DNA of 64,000 nt, from the NCBI GenBank assembly GCA_022497155.1, contig MU385788.1, positions 85,234-149,233 of the forward strand, written 5' to 3'. Source of the stretch: Whalleya microplaca (Eukaryota; Ascomycota; Sordariomycetes; Xylariales; Xylariaceae). Positions 12,705 to 23,817 of this stretch are shown here, piece after piece; the stretch's first letter is position 1, and every line of letters starts with the position of its first letter. The translations under genes were made by a program, and so were the position numbers. The notes under the pieces are model-generated. The model saw only the letters and a program-made list of their open reading frames with translations. It did not search any database and had not been told where the DNA came from.

Positions 12705-13019
12705 ATGACTTGGCCAAGATGCTTCCAAGGACTCGGTGATCAGTGTGGTATGTATGACTATCCAAAGAATGGACATGCTTATGCTTCTTATGATCGATGT
12801 TGTCTAACAATTCAAGGAAACGTTGAGGACCAGGCGGAGAAGGAAAAGCTACAGAAGATGCAAAGCGCAAGATTTGCCAATAAACATGCCGAGAAACCAA
12901 TAGATGGATGGTATAAGCGCTTTGGGGGACCGGGGGTTAACAGGGTATTACTAGACTTCATGCATTCATCGATCGCTACTGCGAATCCATCTGGAGAACG
13001 ATCTGGTCGCGTGGGATAG
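12705..13019 (+). CDS. Small hypothetical ORF, 104 residues
   Basis: An ATG-started frame of 104 residues with a charged middle (EDQAEKEKLQKMQSARF). No domain is recognised. It lies in another frame from the 59-residue ORF just upstream, so the two could be exons of one gene, remnants of a pseudogene, or chance. A neighbouring frame downstream (about 12950-13120) is also open and protein-like, which would fit a decayed gene. Confidence 0.2.
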   Translation: MTWPRCFQGLGDQCGMYDYPKNGHAYASYDRCCLTIQGNVEDQAEKEKLQKMQSARFANKHAEKPIDGWYKRFGGPGVNRVLLDFMHSSIATANPSGERSGRVG

Positions 13020-13308
13020 GCTTAGCCTCTACCTATTACTATATCCTTTCTCAATCTGATGACACATTGAAAGAGATCACATTGAATGAGATCCATCACA
13101 ATGTATTTGAAACGAAATGATCTCTTCACGGTGTTCTCTAGAGTCCAGTAGCAAAATGTTGACCATTAAGCTTTGCATTTATTATAGGAATCTTAGATAT
13201 TGAACTCATAACTACTATCGGACCCGACCGAAGCTGTAGATATACCTATTTGAGCGTTCTGTTAGCCTGTATAAGATGCAGAACAGCCTTGACATGAGGC
13301 GTCCGCGT

Positions 13309-15864
13309 CTATAAAGCAGGACGCACTCCCTCCCACAAAGTCCCAAGACCCAATCTCTTTAGGTCGCTCGTCCACGAAGCCGCCGGCGGGATAGAAAACG
13401 TCCACCCGTGCTCCTTGCCGATGTCCAGCAACGCCTTGATACTAGCCTTCGCGCCATCGCGGTCTTCCGCACATATTACCAGGGTTGTCTGCACGAGGCG
13501 CACGCATGGCAGCTTGCTATTGAGCTCGAGGTTGACAAAACATTGCCATAAGAGGGAGGCTAAGGGTACGTCGAACGGCAGCGCCTTCCACCTGTACATG
13601 CGGCCCTCGGGTGTGCAGAAGTTCAAACGAGAGTAATGAGGTAATAGTGTTAACATAGGCGCTGGCCACGCACAGTAGTGGATGTTGATACGCCCCTTGG
13701 CGAATACGGCGCTAGGATGGGCGTGCTGGTAGGCCTGCGAAAACTCGACGAGGTTGTTGCCGGAAGTGTCAAGGCCAAGGTCAAGAGATTTTCGGCGACT
13801 GGCTGACTCGTCTATGGGCCCCAGGTCGTAGGCGAAGTAGAGGTCATCAAGCCCGTCGATTCCTTTCATGACAATCGGACTCGTGCGTGGTGGCTCGTAG
13901 TCTGGAATCAGCGCGACAACCCCGTGTGATTCTAGGTCTGCTGAGACTTTGGCGATAATCCGCGACTCTGACGGGCATAGAACCCGCGATGAGACCCGCG
14001 AATCGGCTCGTATCATGTCGGCAACCGATCCAGGGACGTCCCAGCATCGAACACGGCTGCCCATGTACTGCTGGGAAGCCGGTGGCGTGGCGTGGCCGAA
14101 GTCCATCTGGGCAACTCCTTTCAAACATGTGTCTTGCTCCTCGGCCGGGAAGTATTTCTGGATGACTTGGCGGATAATCTGGTCGAGTGGCATATCGCCT
14201 TTCAGCTTCGATAACGCATCAGCCACCACATCGAGAATATCGAATGCCCTTCCCGGGGTTCTATCGATGATGATGAACTCGTAGTAGTCCCTAGACATAT
14301 TCCTATCCCTTACATCATATAAGAACTTGAGATCGTCGAGTATATTCTCCAAGGACCACTCAGTCACCCAAGATGTTGAGCTGAGCGCTTTCTTCGTCGG
14401 CGTAGATCGAGATCGTCGGATCCACGGGTCCTTGTCTGTAAGGGGAGGTGAGACGAGCTCAGAAATTTCTCGGTCATACACTAGGACCTGAAAGCGTGCG
14501 ACCCTTTCAATCAACTCCTGAGCCAACTGTCTAGCCATAGGATCCTTCTTGCTCATTCTTCCCACGAGATAGCAACGCGTCTCCTGTTCCGTCGCGATGC
14601 TCTTCTCAGTCTCGGCAGACAGCTCATCGGGCTCGCAGAAGCCTTTCGCGACCGCGATAAACCCTTGTAGTACAGCAAATACACATTCCTGAGAGACATC
14701 CTCGTCGGGCAAGTACCAGGTTGGGACATTGTCATCACCGTGGTCATCTTGTCCATATCTTAGGCACGCAATCAAGGACTTGACCATAACCAGGTCCTCG
14801 AACTGGATAGCAAAAAGCTCGATATTCCACCATCCCACAATGTCATGGAAGTCCATGAACAATATATCCCAGCCTTTGATGCCCATGCTCCGCGAACTAT
14901 CTTCTCCTGTGGAAACTTCAGCGCCTAGGAGAGTGGTGGATAGTGATTGCGGATCTAGAAGGTAGTCGCATACAGCGTCGCGTAGTAGGCGGAGTGTGTC
15001 ATTCCGTCCCTCGAGGAAGGCCTCGAAGAACTTGAGATAGTATTCGAGATCCTCTATGAATGACTCCCGGAGGAAAGTGTCGATGCTCTGGGTTCGGGTC
15101 GCCCTGGCAAGTACATCGGCATCGGCTTTGTATAGAAGGAGCTCGCGAAATAGAAAGCGCAAGACGATGTCTTGCTCATCTGGTTCTCTCTCTGTATTGC
15201 TCACCTTGTCGAAGATGACGGAAGACGAGTCGTTAAGAGCAGGGACAATTGAGTAGATTCTCTGGACCAGCTGCGCCACCGTCGCATTCACGATTTTTCT
15301 CAAGAGGATAACAGGGCTATCGGGTTGGAGATGGCTTAGCCTAGACATCGGGACTGCCGGATCAAGAAGTGACCCGTACACGGTAGTCTCTATGACCCGT
15401 ACCGTTCGCGCTGGTGGCGACGAGCTCGCAGCTTCTCTGGCTTCTCGGGCCGCCAGTTTCTGCCCCAGATCACTGACCTCCGACTGGAGCTTCAAGATCC
15501 ACTTGATATGGCCACGGTTCTGCGCGGAGAAGTTGAAAAACCGGCGGTTGACCTGATCTCTCAGCTCCAGCGTTTCCTTCCCGGCAGCTAGCTTGGCCCC
15601 GATCCTCTCCGTGGTGCTCGCTTCGCCTTCCTCTATTTTGATACTGACATAACGTTTTTCCTTGAGCTTGTAGGACTCGTATATCTTCTTATACTCCTGA
15701 TTATGGGGTGGGCAAAGCGTATGGCTAGCTTGAAGCAACTTCTCCCGGCAATCGGAGCCGTCCTTGTGCAGTGCACGGCATTGCCGGTCATTGGGGATGG
15801 GGTGGAAAGAGTGCCTCTTGGAAGCTTGGGGACTGCTGGCCTGTTGAGACTGGACTGGTGACAT
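13309..15864 (-). CDS. Large fungal protein with N-terminal CCCH module and degenerate RT-like C-terminus
   Basis: A single-exon frame of 851 residues. Near the N-terminus C29, C39, C51 and H54 form a C-x9-C-x11-C-x2-H pattern (CRALHKDGSDC, then LCPPHNQEY) that may bind zinc. It is followed by a charged, probably coiled region (about 60-150). The long middle is unrecognised. The C-terminus (748-851) can be laid over the palm of LTR-element reverse transcriptases: NFCTPEGRMYRWKALPFDVP matches the 'F.TP.G.Y.W..MPFGL' block, VRLVQTTLVICAED sits where 'V.Y.DDILIFS..' is expected, and a late DLKRLGLGTLWEGV resembles 'EVEFLGH....GI'. The catalytic YxDD is VQTT (791-794), so no polymerase activity is expected. 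This looks like a host gene of a poorly described fungal family, possibly with a domesticated RT-derived part; that is inference. No stop or frameshift breaks it. Confidence 0.7.
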   Translation of the reverse strand: MSPVQSQQASSPQASKRHSFHPIPNDRQCRALHKDGSDCREKLLQASHTLCPPHNQEYKKIYESYKLKEKRYVSIKIEEGEASTTERIGAKLAAGKETLELRDQVNRRFFNFSAQNRGHIKWILKLQSEVSDLGQKLAAREAREAASSSPPARTVRVIETTVYGSLLDPAVPMSRLSHLQPDSPVILLRKIVNATVAQLVQRIYSIVPALNDSSSVIFDKVSNTEREPDEQDIVLRFLFRELLLYKADADVLARATRTQSIDTFLRESFIEDLEYYLKFFEAFLEGRNDTLRLLRDAVCDYLLDPQSLSTTLLGAEVSTGEDSSRSMGIKGWDILFMDFHDIVGWWNIELFAIQFEDLVMVKSLIACLRYGQDDHGDDNVPTWYLPDEDVSQECVFAVLQGFIAVAKGFCEPDELSAETEKSIATEQETRCYLVGRMSKKDPMARQLAQELIERVARFQVLVYDREISELVSPPLTDKDPWIRRSRSTPTKKALSSTSWVTEWSLENILDDLKFLYDVRDRNMSRDYYEFIIIDRTPGRAFDILDVVADALSKLKGDMPLDQIIRQVIQKYFPAEEQDTCLKGVAQMDFGHATPPASQQYMGSRVRCWDVPGSVADMIRADSRVSSRVLCPSESRIIAKVSADLESHGVVALIPDYEPPRTSPIVMKGIDGLDDLYFAYDLGPIDESASRRKSLDLGLDTSGNNLVEFSQAYQHAHPSAVFAKGRINIHYCAWPAPMLTLLPHYSRLNFCTPEGRMYRWKALPFDVPLASLLWQCFVNLELNSKLPCVRLVQTTLVICAEDRDGAKASIKALLDIGKEHGWTFSIPPAASWTSDLKRLGLGTLWEGVRPAL

Positions 15865-17608
15865 TTCCGGTTGGTTCTACCTTACCGTTAGGTGCGATAA
15901 AGCCTGTGATAGTAATTAGAGAGGGTTGGAGTGAGACTGATGGGGGCGGGAATGATAATATCTGAACGTGAGACGAAACAGAATGAGAGATGAACCGAAA
16001 TTGGCAGAAAGGAGTAAATTCCACAGCCTATGAGTAAGAACTAAGCCTGTGATAACTAGTATAAATATAAAGTACATGGTTAGAAGGTGAAAATAAGTAG
16101 CGTTCCCTGCCTTTTGCACATGCTCCAGACTAACCAAGATCACGTACCATTAATACCTGTCTCCTAAGCTTGTATCAAAACAGCAGCAGCAGCTCAGGAG
16201 AGATCAGGGCAACTTTCGGGTGATGTATTCGTATGCTTTCAAAAGTTTCTGACTTAGGCCATAAGAAGTATAAACCAACACTGTTATTGACTGAATCAGA
16301 GTTGTAATCAATTCAATTCAACGAGCCTCTCGTGGATAAAAGATCACTGTATATACCGTGCACGAGGACACGTATAATAGAGTACTACGTGCCGACCCTA
16401 TTTCAATTCAATATGAGGTCTCAGTTGAGTTGATTACAACCTTGGACTGAATATGAAGTTCAGGATCGTCTGATAGAGTGGGGGTAGTGAAGTGGCTATT
16501 CAAGCCCCTCAGCTTATACTGCTCCAACTTATTCAAACCTGCAGTATGACTTTTAGCCCCGATAGACCAATATCTCATAGAGCATTGTATTCGCAGTGTC
16601 CTCCTTGTGAATGCTATTGGTCAAACTATTCACCTCCCTACTGTCACGAGGTGAACGTATGAGGTAGCAAAACAACGCAGTTGTTGCACGAAGAACTAAC
16701 TAAAACCTGTTCGAAGAACAGCCTCTTATATACATGATCCTAACACTACTCTATTCGCCCTCCATCAACCCTGCTAGCTGGTACATATAAAGGCAGTTTA
16801 GTAAGTAATGAGAGCCGAATACCTATAATGTATGTGTAAATAAGAGGATACAATACTAGATACTACGAGAAACATTTCATTCATATGTCGGAGCGCTATT
16901 GCCATCCTAACACTTCAACGTGAAGTGACTACTATTTTATCATTATTGCTTCTTTATAAGATTAGGAACTCGAACTACTATACGTCTTGTCTAAGCGCAT
17001 ATTCAGCTCTGATTGTCCTCCTTGGGACATATAATACCACTATATACTACACGCTTGATTTCCCAAGGAAAAGAAGATGGCTATAGTAAATCAATAACGC
17101 GATTTAAAGTATAAATTAGCGACGAGAAAGTTCAATCTAAAGATGCACGTTAGGCATGGCGTTTCTTGTCCTGCCTTATTGAAATTCATTGTATTAAGTG
17201 TTGAAATAGGTACAAGGTCAATGAGACTTAGATTGACTTGATGTTCAGCTCTTCTAGAGTGGCAGATGGCCTGTTATATATATACATAATGCTACCATGT
17301 GCCTTGTACTGTACTAGTCCTTGACTTAATTTAACATTAAGTTTGGGTTATAGATCCAGAGCATTCTCTATTGAATAGCGATATATGGATTCTATCCGAT
17401 TACGAGCAGCAAAATGAAAACGAGCACATGATCCAAACGGATCATATAATATAAATCAAAGCTCTTTCTCATCCTAGTTCCATAAGATGAGACGAATGAC
17501 TCCTGCGCATATAGTGGGTATTCATTTTCTCGTAGTACATCATTAATTACAGTGCGTACAAGATCCTTCTTTGATCCGGTAAATCCATCAACACCAACCC
17601 TCGTACAT
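15865..17608. other. Intergenic region, 1.7 kb
   Basis: It holds the promoter of the 851-residue gene on its left side and the 3' flank of the catalase gene on its right. The only structure seen is the inverted-repeat element at 16301-16440, listed separately. Small frames such as 17392-17622 carry no domain. Confidence 0.5.
16301..16440. repeat. 140-bp segment with imperfect terminal inverted repeats
   Basis: The left end reads GTTGTAATCAATTCAATTCA and the reverse complement of the right end reads GTTGTAATCAACTCAACTGA; both continue to a CCTC about 25-28 bases in. The mismatches are mainly C/T, as RIP would cause. No immediate target-site duplication is visible, although GACTGAAT occurs near both ends. 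It could be a small MITE or a solo LTR-like remnant; TATA-like sequences lie in the middle. Confidence 0.5.
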
Positions 17609-19169
17609 TCAAATCTTAGCATTCTTCTCAGTCGCAGCCTTGATCGCAGCCCCTAATTCCGGGTTGACCCTGCGGAACATCTCATACGTTCTGGCTCGGG
17701 TGTCCACGTGTGCGTCAGCCAGGTGGCCTGCCACGTTACCGATCAAGTTCTCCTGCTGCCCGGGCGTCTTGCCCAGGATTTTCCACAGGCCGTTGGCCTG
17801 CTCGTAATCCTGCGGTTGGATCTCGCCGAACAGGTCGTTGACGGCCTGGCCCGCCCACTGCTCGTGGGCGTTGGTGGGCTTGATGGGCTGGTACGTCAGC
17901 GGGCGGTAGCTGCTGGGGTAGTTGGGGTTGGCGCCGTAGTTGCCGTTGACGGTCATGGAGCCGTCGCGCTGGAAGGGGTTGAAGGCCTTGAAGGGCGCGT
18001 TCACGGGGATCTGCTGGTAGTTGGTCCCGAGCCGGTGTCGGTGGGTGTCGGGGTAGGAGAACAGACGGGACTGGAGCACGGGGTCTGCCGTGGGCTCCAC
18101 GCCGGGGACGAGATGCGACGGGGAAAACGCGACTTGCTCGATCTCGGCGAAGTAGTTCTCGACGTTCTTGTTGAGCGTCAACTTGCCGAATCGTCTCAGA
18201 GGCACCTGGCTATGTGGCCAGACCTTGGTCAAATCGAAGATGTTCCACTTGAACTTCTCGGCCTCCTGGGGGGTTAAAACCTGCACGTAGACGGTCCAGC
18301 TCGGATATTCACCCCGTTGGATAGCCTCGAATAGATCTTGGGTTGAGAAGTCTGGGTTGTCCGAGGCCATCTTGCCTGCCTCTGCATTTGTGAATGTCTT
18401 GCTTCCTTGGTCGGTCTTCAGATGGATCTGGACATAGACAAAAGAGCCGTCCGGCTTCACGAACTTGTAGGTGTGACCAGAGTAGCCGTTCATGAAGCGG
18501 TATGAATAGGGAGTTCCTCTGTCAGAAAACAGGTGCATCACCTGGTGAATACTTTCCTGGTGGGTAGAAAGGTAGTCCCAGAACATGGTGGCATCCTTCA
18601 GGTTGGTCTGGGGGTTCCGCTTCTGGGTGTGGATGAACAAGGGGAAATTGGTGGGATCTCGGAGGAAGAAGATAGGGGTGTTGTTGTAGACCCAATCCCA
18701 ATTACCCTCCTGAGTGTAGAACTTAATGGCAAATCCTATTGGTTAAGTTAATATTGTACGCAAACAGGAGGGGAGGGGGGGGGGGGAGAATGATGAGCGT
18801 ACCTCTTGGGTCTCTAGCACTATCCGGGGAGCCTTTCTCGCCACCAACGGTGGAGAATCGAGTAATGCATGGAGTTTTCTTGCCAACACCAGTCAACATG
18901 TCAATAGAGCATATATCACTGATATCATCGGTAACTTCGAATTCTCCATAGGCTCCAGCACCCTTAGCATGGACAACTCGCTCCGGGATACGCTCCCTAT
19001 CGAAGTGGGCGAGGAGGTCGATCAGGTGGAAGTCCTGAAGCAGCAGGGGACCGGCAGTACCGACACGTTGCCACTTGGACGGATGCTCTACGGGACAGCC
19101 ATTGGAAGTTGTATAGACTGGCTTCTCGTTGTACTTGAAGGTGGACGCGGGCTTGTCATTGGCAGTCAT
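17609..19169 (-). CDS. Small-subunit haem catalase (clade 3 type)
   Basis: Two exons on the minus strand, 18803-19169 and 17609-18735, joined in frame through ARDPRG/FAIKFY, encode 497 residues. It decomposes hydrogen peroxide to water and oxygen. The active-site block RIPERVVHAKGAGAYGEF holds the catalytic His, NNTPIFFLRD holds the catalytic Asn, and RLFSYPDTHRHRLG holds the proximal haem-ligand Tyr. The length matches monofunctional small-subunit catalases of the fungal CatC/CAT-4 type. The C-terminus ends AKI, a weak variant of the peroxisomal PTS1 tripeptide, so peroxisomal location is possible but not proven. The 67-base intron contains a run of 12 G on the plus strand (18775-18786). The start is the first ATG, 14 residues before NEKPVYTTSNG. 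Confidence 0.95.
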
Positions 19170-21989
19170 ATTTGCAAGTTGGAGAATTCAAAACAGGATA
19201 GTGTAAAGCAAGTTACGGTGGTCAAGTTTGGAGGTGAGGTGAGGTATCAGACAAAGAACACTTATGTGCCACGATACAGAGTCGAAATAGTCTTCGTACG
19301 TAAGTCGAGTAGTGCGAATCGGGGTAGGGTGAAAGCGTATAAAGAAGTGGGATACGGCAGAGGAAGTAGATATAAATACCTTAGGCTATTTACCTAGTAC
19401 CTACATACCAGGGAATCGCCCTCGTCATAAATCGAATGACACACACTTACTTACGCATCAGTTGCATACTTTAGTACCTACCTACATGTAGGTGTCGTGC
19501 TCGCTTTGTTGCGACTATAATGGTTCTGTAGGTAGATTAATAACAGGTGCGGGAGTCGACCGCACCGTTTGGCGGGACCTAGCAGCCTACTTGCGTAACT
19601 AGCTGGGTAGGGCAAGTCTAGCAGCCAGAACACCGGGTGGGACTTACTAACGCAGCCAATCACATAGTTGCTAATTGCGAGCTTAACTGGCTCATAGGGT
19701 AGCTACCCCTCCATAGGTCTCCGAAACACCCCCTTTGACTCCATATTGAGCCTCTTTTTAAGCCGAAGCTTCTCCGGATTCCCCGTTTCGGCAAAATGCC
19801 ATTGCTAATCCAAGGTCACTGGGTTGGTAGCCGTGGGATGCCCAAACCTGTAGATATTCATTGCATTACACCATGAAACACACATAGATGCCTCTCGCCC
19901 CTCGCCCTTACAATTACGTCTACTTCCGCGGTCTACGAACCAGCTGTCAATGGCTCGGCTCCGTTCGCGTTCTGGAGGATCTCCGCTTCTCCCGCCTTCG
20001 ATGTCATACAACATATGCCCACGCTTCTGTAACGGTTATGATAGGTCTAGTTTTGCCTTATAGGGATAATATTCGATCATCGTAACAGACTGTCAGAACT
20101 GTCAGACTGTGTAACTTGCCGCGGAGATGTCAGAGATACATAAACGCCACCGCTCTATGCAATAGCTATGGTTCATATAGATGTCAGGTCAGAGGCCCCT
20201 GAGTTCTCAACAAATAGGAGCTGAGCCAGACAGCGAAGGCAAAACTCACCAAACGGTATCCCCCTGATCTCGAGCTCAACTAAACCCGATAATCTATGAT
20301 CCATTACGCATCTACCTAACTACCTAGTACGAGACAGTATGTACGGTACCCTAGCCTCAGATGAGGACGTTAAACTTACTTAATCGAGTTGAACCACTCA
20401 GCTCGTCTTCGTCACTATAATAAGTGCTAGATTATCGATGGATATATCTCTGAAGTGACTCACTTTCGCACCAGTTCTCTTACAACCTGGGAAAATTTGG
20501 AATTCGTCCCACTCCATGACCGCTAGGGGATTAAGGAGAGTCGTGACGTCACCGATCTCGTTTCTCTCATCTCGTCACCGCCTAGATAAGAATAGATACG
20601 TGCGGTTTAGGTACATGTATGTAAGCTTCGAAGAGCCGCGAAAGCCGCATTTCGCTTGTATGACACAACTTTCGTGGGAGTGCATACGATAAGGAAGCCT
20701 ACGACCCTCGATGTATTTCAATATATCCCCTAGCCCGCCTACTAACTTACATATACTCATGTACTATATAACACTTCACAGAAACTGACAGCTACATAAC
20801 TTTATGTCCGAAGCCTAATTTGATAATTGTCTACGCTTTATACATATCAAGGAATTCCTGGGATGTTCTCTCCTATCTTATACGCAAGACATATCCTTTA
20901 AGCTTACGCCATCTCTTTCGCCTTGTCCTAGGTTAGACCGGTCCACAGACTCGGGTTGATACTACGCACGTAGTACCTACCATCCCTCGGACTCAACCCA
21001 AGTGGGGCCGAAGCGCCGCTATAGCTCGGTGTTAAGGAGTATGTAGGTACACATATTTCGAGAGGTTCTAGACTCTTTTCTCCCCTTATAATTCCTACGT
21101 AATAGCTTCTACTACGTAGATATCATATGTGCAGGGCTGACGGGTGGGTTCAGTATCCCCCTATGATATATCTTCGCTGTTGACATATGGTAAGTATACT
21201 GGAACTATATGGCTCCTGCATGAAGCTGGCGGTCAAGGTTCAAGACATCATGTGTGAGACCATCTAGTGGTAAGGCTGACAATTGATATATTCTCCGAGA
21301 TCTAAGATCATATGTGTCTAGAACATTACGATATATTTCCAAGGTAACGACTGATCATGGCCTGAAACGTATGGACACCGTTCCAACCCGCGCTTCAGCT
21401 CTTCTTTCCAGGATCAAGCTCGCGTATGCGTAATTAATAAGAAGAGCCCCTTATAGGCTCGGGTTATATGTTTGTTTGTTTTGTATATATAGATAAACGC
21501 AAGGTCAGGAATCCCACACGCACACACACCCATACACAGAACACCTCACTTAGTAGGTAGATAGTAGATGTATGCATGCATGCCTGCCTGTCTGCCCTTG
21601 ATGCTGTGCACACTTATCTTACGTTGATGGATGGATTCGATATCAATCATTTCTGTTGCCTTTCTCCCCCCTCCCTGTCTCTCTCCCTCTCTCTCTGTCT
21701 CCTGAAGAAAACGCCCGGGCCTAATTGTAGAACGCCATTGTGCTCCATCCATTGCATTGCAGTAAAAGTAGCAACGAACATGAACCCCCTCTTTCGGTGT
21801 CCCCGCCCGTCCGTCTACTTTCCGGAGCTATCTACCCAAGACGGTTGCGCGAATGCGCTATCGGCAAAATTTGTGTGAACTCGTGAGATGGTGGTCGGTG
21901 TTTTTGGGTTTCGTGGGATATATTGTTACAAGGATGCGATATGGGGGCAAGGCCCTTCATTCCGACGACACGGTTTGCTGCTTGACATG
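19170..21989. other. Intergenic region, 2.8 kb, no supported gene
   Basis: The region lies upstream of the catalase gene and downstream of the ARL1 gene, so its left part should hold the catalase promoter. It contains short frames without domains, TACCTA-rich sequence near 19390-19490 and a CT-rich microsatellite near 21660-21705. I see no RNA gene and no mobile element. Confidence 0.5.
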
Positions 21990-22072
21990 TTAGCTGAGAG
22001 TCTTTGGAACCGACAGTCCTGTGCCCGCGTCTCGCCTCGTTACCTACGGCACAGCCGAGGCGATTTGACACG

Positions 22073-22105
<33 letters not shown>

Positions 22106-22876
22106 GGGAAACCGAGCAAAAGGAAAAAACTCACCACCAACCAATCCATGCCCTCGCTAACGCCGCTGCCGTCGACGGCGGAGCACGCGACGATGCTCCA
22201 GTTGCGGTCACGCAGCTCGCCGAGGCGGAGGGCCTCGGAGATCTCGCCGGCGCCCTTGGCGCCGGGCTGGTCCTGCTTGTTGGCGAAGACGAGGAGGGCG
22301 GCGTCCTTGAGCTCCTCCTCGTTGAGCATGGCGGCGAGCTCCTCGGCGGCCGTCTGCAGCCGCTCGATGTCGGTGCTGTCGACGACGAAGATCACCGCCG
22401 CCGTGTTCGCGTAGTAGCACCGCCAGTACGGCCGGATCGACGTCTGCCCGCCCAGGTCCCACACGTTGAAGTTCAGGTTCTTGTACGTCACCGATTCCAC
22501 GTTGAAGCCTATCGTCGGGATCGTCGTCACTACCTCGCCTATCTGTTCAGGGGCGGGCGATGGTGGTTAGCTTGGTTGCTTGCTTTCCATGTGTGCGTGC
22601 ATAGCTGCTGTTGGGAGTAGAGGCCGTAAAACATGAGTAGAAGTAGATATTGTGAAGACGCACCTTGAGTCTGTATAATAGTGTTGTCTTTCCGGCGTTA
22701 TCCTGCATGGGAAGGTCGACACGTTAGCTCTCAGCTACTACTCGTCGGCCACAGAAGCTCCAGCTCCAGCTCGCGAACAGGGGGTTTGCTCAGGCGCGTA
22801 CAAGACCTAGGATCAGAATTCTTATCTCCTTCTTTGCCCATAGCAGGCCGGACAGCCATGACATGCTCTGACCCAT
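21990..22876 (-). CDS. arl1: ARL1-type ADP-ribosylation factor-like GTPase
   Basis: Exons on the minus strand are 22802-22876, 22664-22702 and 22135-22542, giving 174 residues up to GMDWLV; the last short exon is unresolved. The first exon starts [12 protein letters not shown], with Gly2 suited to N-myristoylation. GTPase motifs are intact: GLDNAGKT (24-31), switch [12 protein letters not shown] (44-54), WDLGGQ with Q71, NKQD and CSAVDG. The [11 protein letters not shown] block after GGQ is characteristic of ARL1, which recruits golgins and controls trans-Golgi traffic. Known ARL1 proteins have about eight further residues. One possible acceptor (exon 21990-22043) would add 17, which is longer than usual, so the given left end is tentative. 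The last intron carries a run of 24 A and 11 G on the plus strand (22074-22108). Confidence 0.88.
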
Positions 22877-23817
22877 CTTGCCGTGTATGCGGTCGTCTCC
22901 TTCTCGACGGGGGGCTCGGCGGTCTCTTGGTCACCTCAGGGGTTGGCAAAAAGGAGTTACAATGTACGTAAGGTTGTAGGTATATCCACTCTTTCTCTTG
23001 CTTAGCTGTGGCAGATCTGTCCAGAACGATGAAGGCAGTCGGATAAATCGGCGGAAATCCAATGACAGGTTCTTCTTTCTTCCTCCTGGCCGTTTTAGGA
23101 AAAAGGGCACGCGTGGGAAACAGGATGGATGGACAAGTAAGTGGTCGTTATTAGTGGTTGTGGTGAGAAAGAAGGCTGGCCTTGGTTGCTTTTGCTTCTC
23201 CTGTCTTCGCTCTTTCGCTTCGGGGATATATTATATGTACGTAAGCCGAATAACAGGTGTAATGGGTGCAATTGCGTGGTGGTTTGTCGATCTTGTTTTG
23301 CGGTGCAGCAGTTGCAGTTATTAGTTGCAGTACAACACATCAACCTTCAGCCGAGAATTGGCTTTCTAAGCAAAGGGTCTCTGGGGTCTCAGGCAGGCAT
23401 CTGAGGCCGCCACCAAGGATTTGCATGGGATTGGATTAGGAAGTCAATGATCCGTTTTCGTGCATGGACCAATTTCTAAAGCCGACTGGCCGGATTTCAA
23501 ATTCGTTTAATTGTACGGAGTAGCTTATCTCTTATCGGGAAACGGCACTTAATTACAGATTACCTAGCATCTTCTGAGTCACGTGTGCTGCACGTGCACA
23601 GCTCTCACGTGCCAGACCCTGTGACGAAGTCTTCGAGCTGGCCCGGGCTGCCCACAGCTGCCCGTCTCGTCTCCCACACAATTTCGCAATTGGGGCTGCA
23701 AAACCCTCACATCAACCCAAAAATTCAGCCCGCTTGCCTTTTGACCTGCTCCACCCTCTTCAATAAAGACAACCACCACAAACCATCTCGACATTTTCGT
23801 CAGCAACAGCAGTCAAA
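22877..23817. other. Divergent promoter region between ARL1 and eL39
   Basis: The genes on either side point away from each other, so this 0.94-kb stretch serves both. The only motif cluster seen is three CACGTG sites near the eL39 side. A pyrimidine-rich stretch precedes the eL39 start (about 23755-23790), as is common for ribosomal protein genes. Confidence 0.55.
23580..23611. promoter_or_regulatory. Cluster of three CACGTG E-box sites
   Basis: Perfect palindromic CACGTG hexamers occur at 23580-23585, 23591-23596 and 23606-23611, about 210-240 bases before the eL39 start codon. CACGTG is the site of Cbf1-type and other bHLH factors, and Cbf1 is known to act at ribosomal protein genes in some ascomycetes such as Candida. 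Three sites within 32 bases are unlikely to be chance. Which factor binds them here is inference. Confidence 0.6.

Noticed and set aside
21990..22043. 17-residue last exon of ARL1
   Set aside because: It fits a splice acceptor but is longer than the usual eight or so C-terminal residues and looks unlike ARL1 ends; kept only as a tentative boundary.
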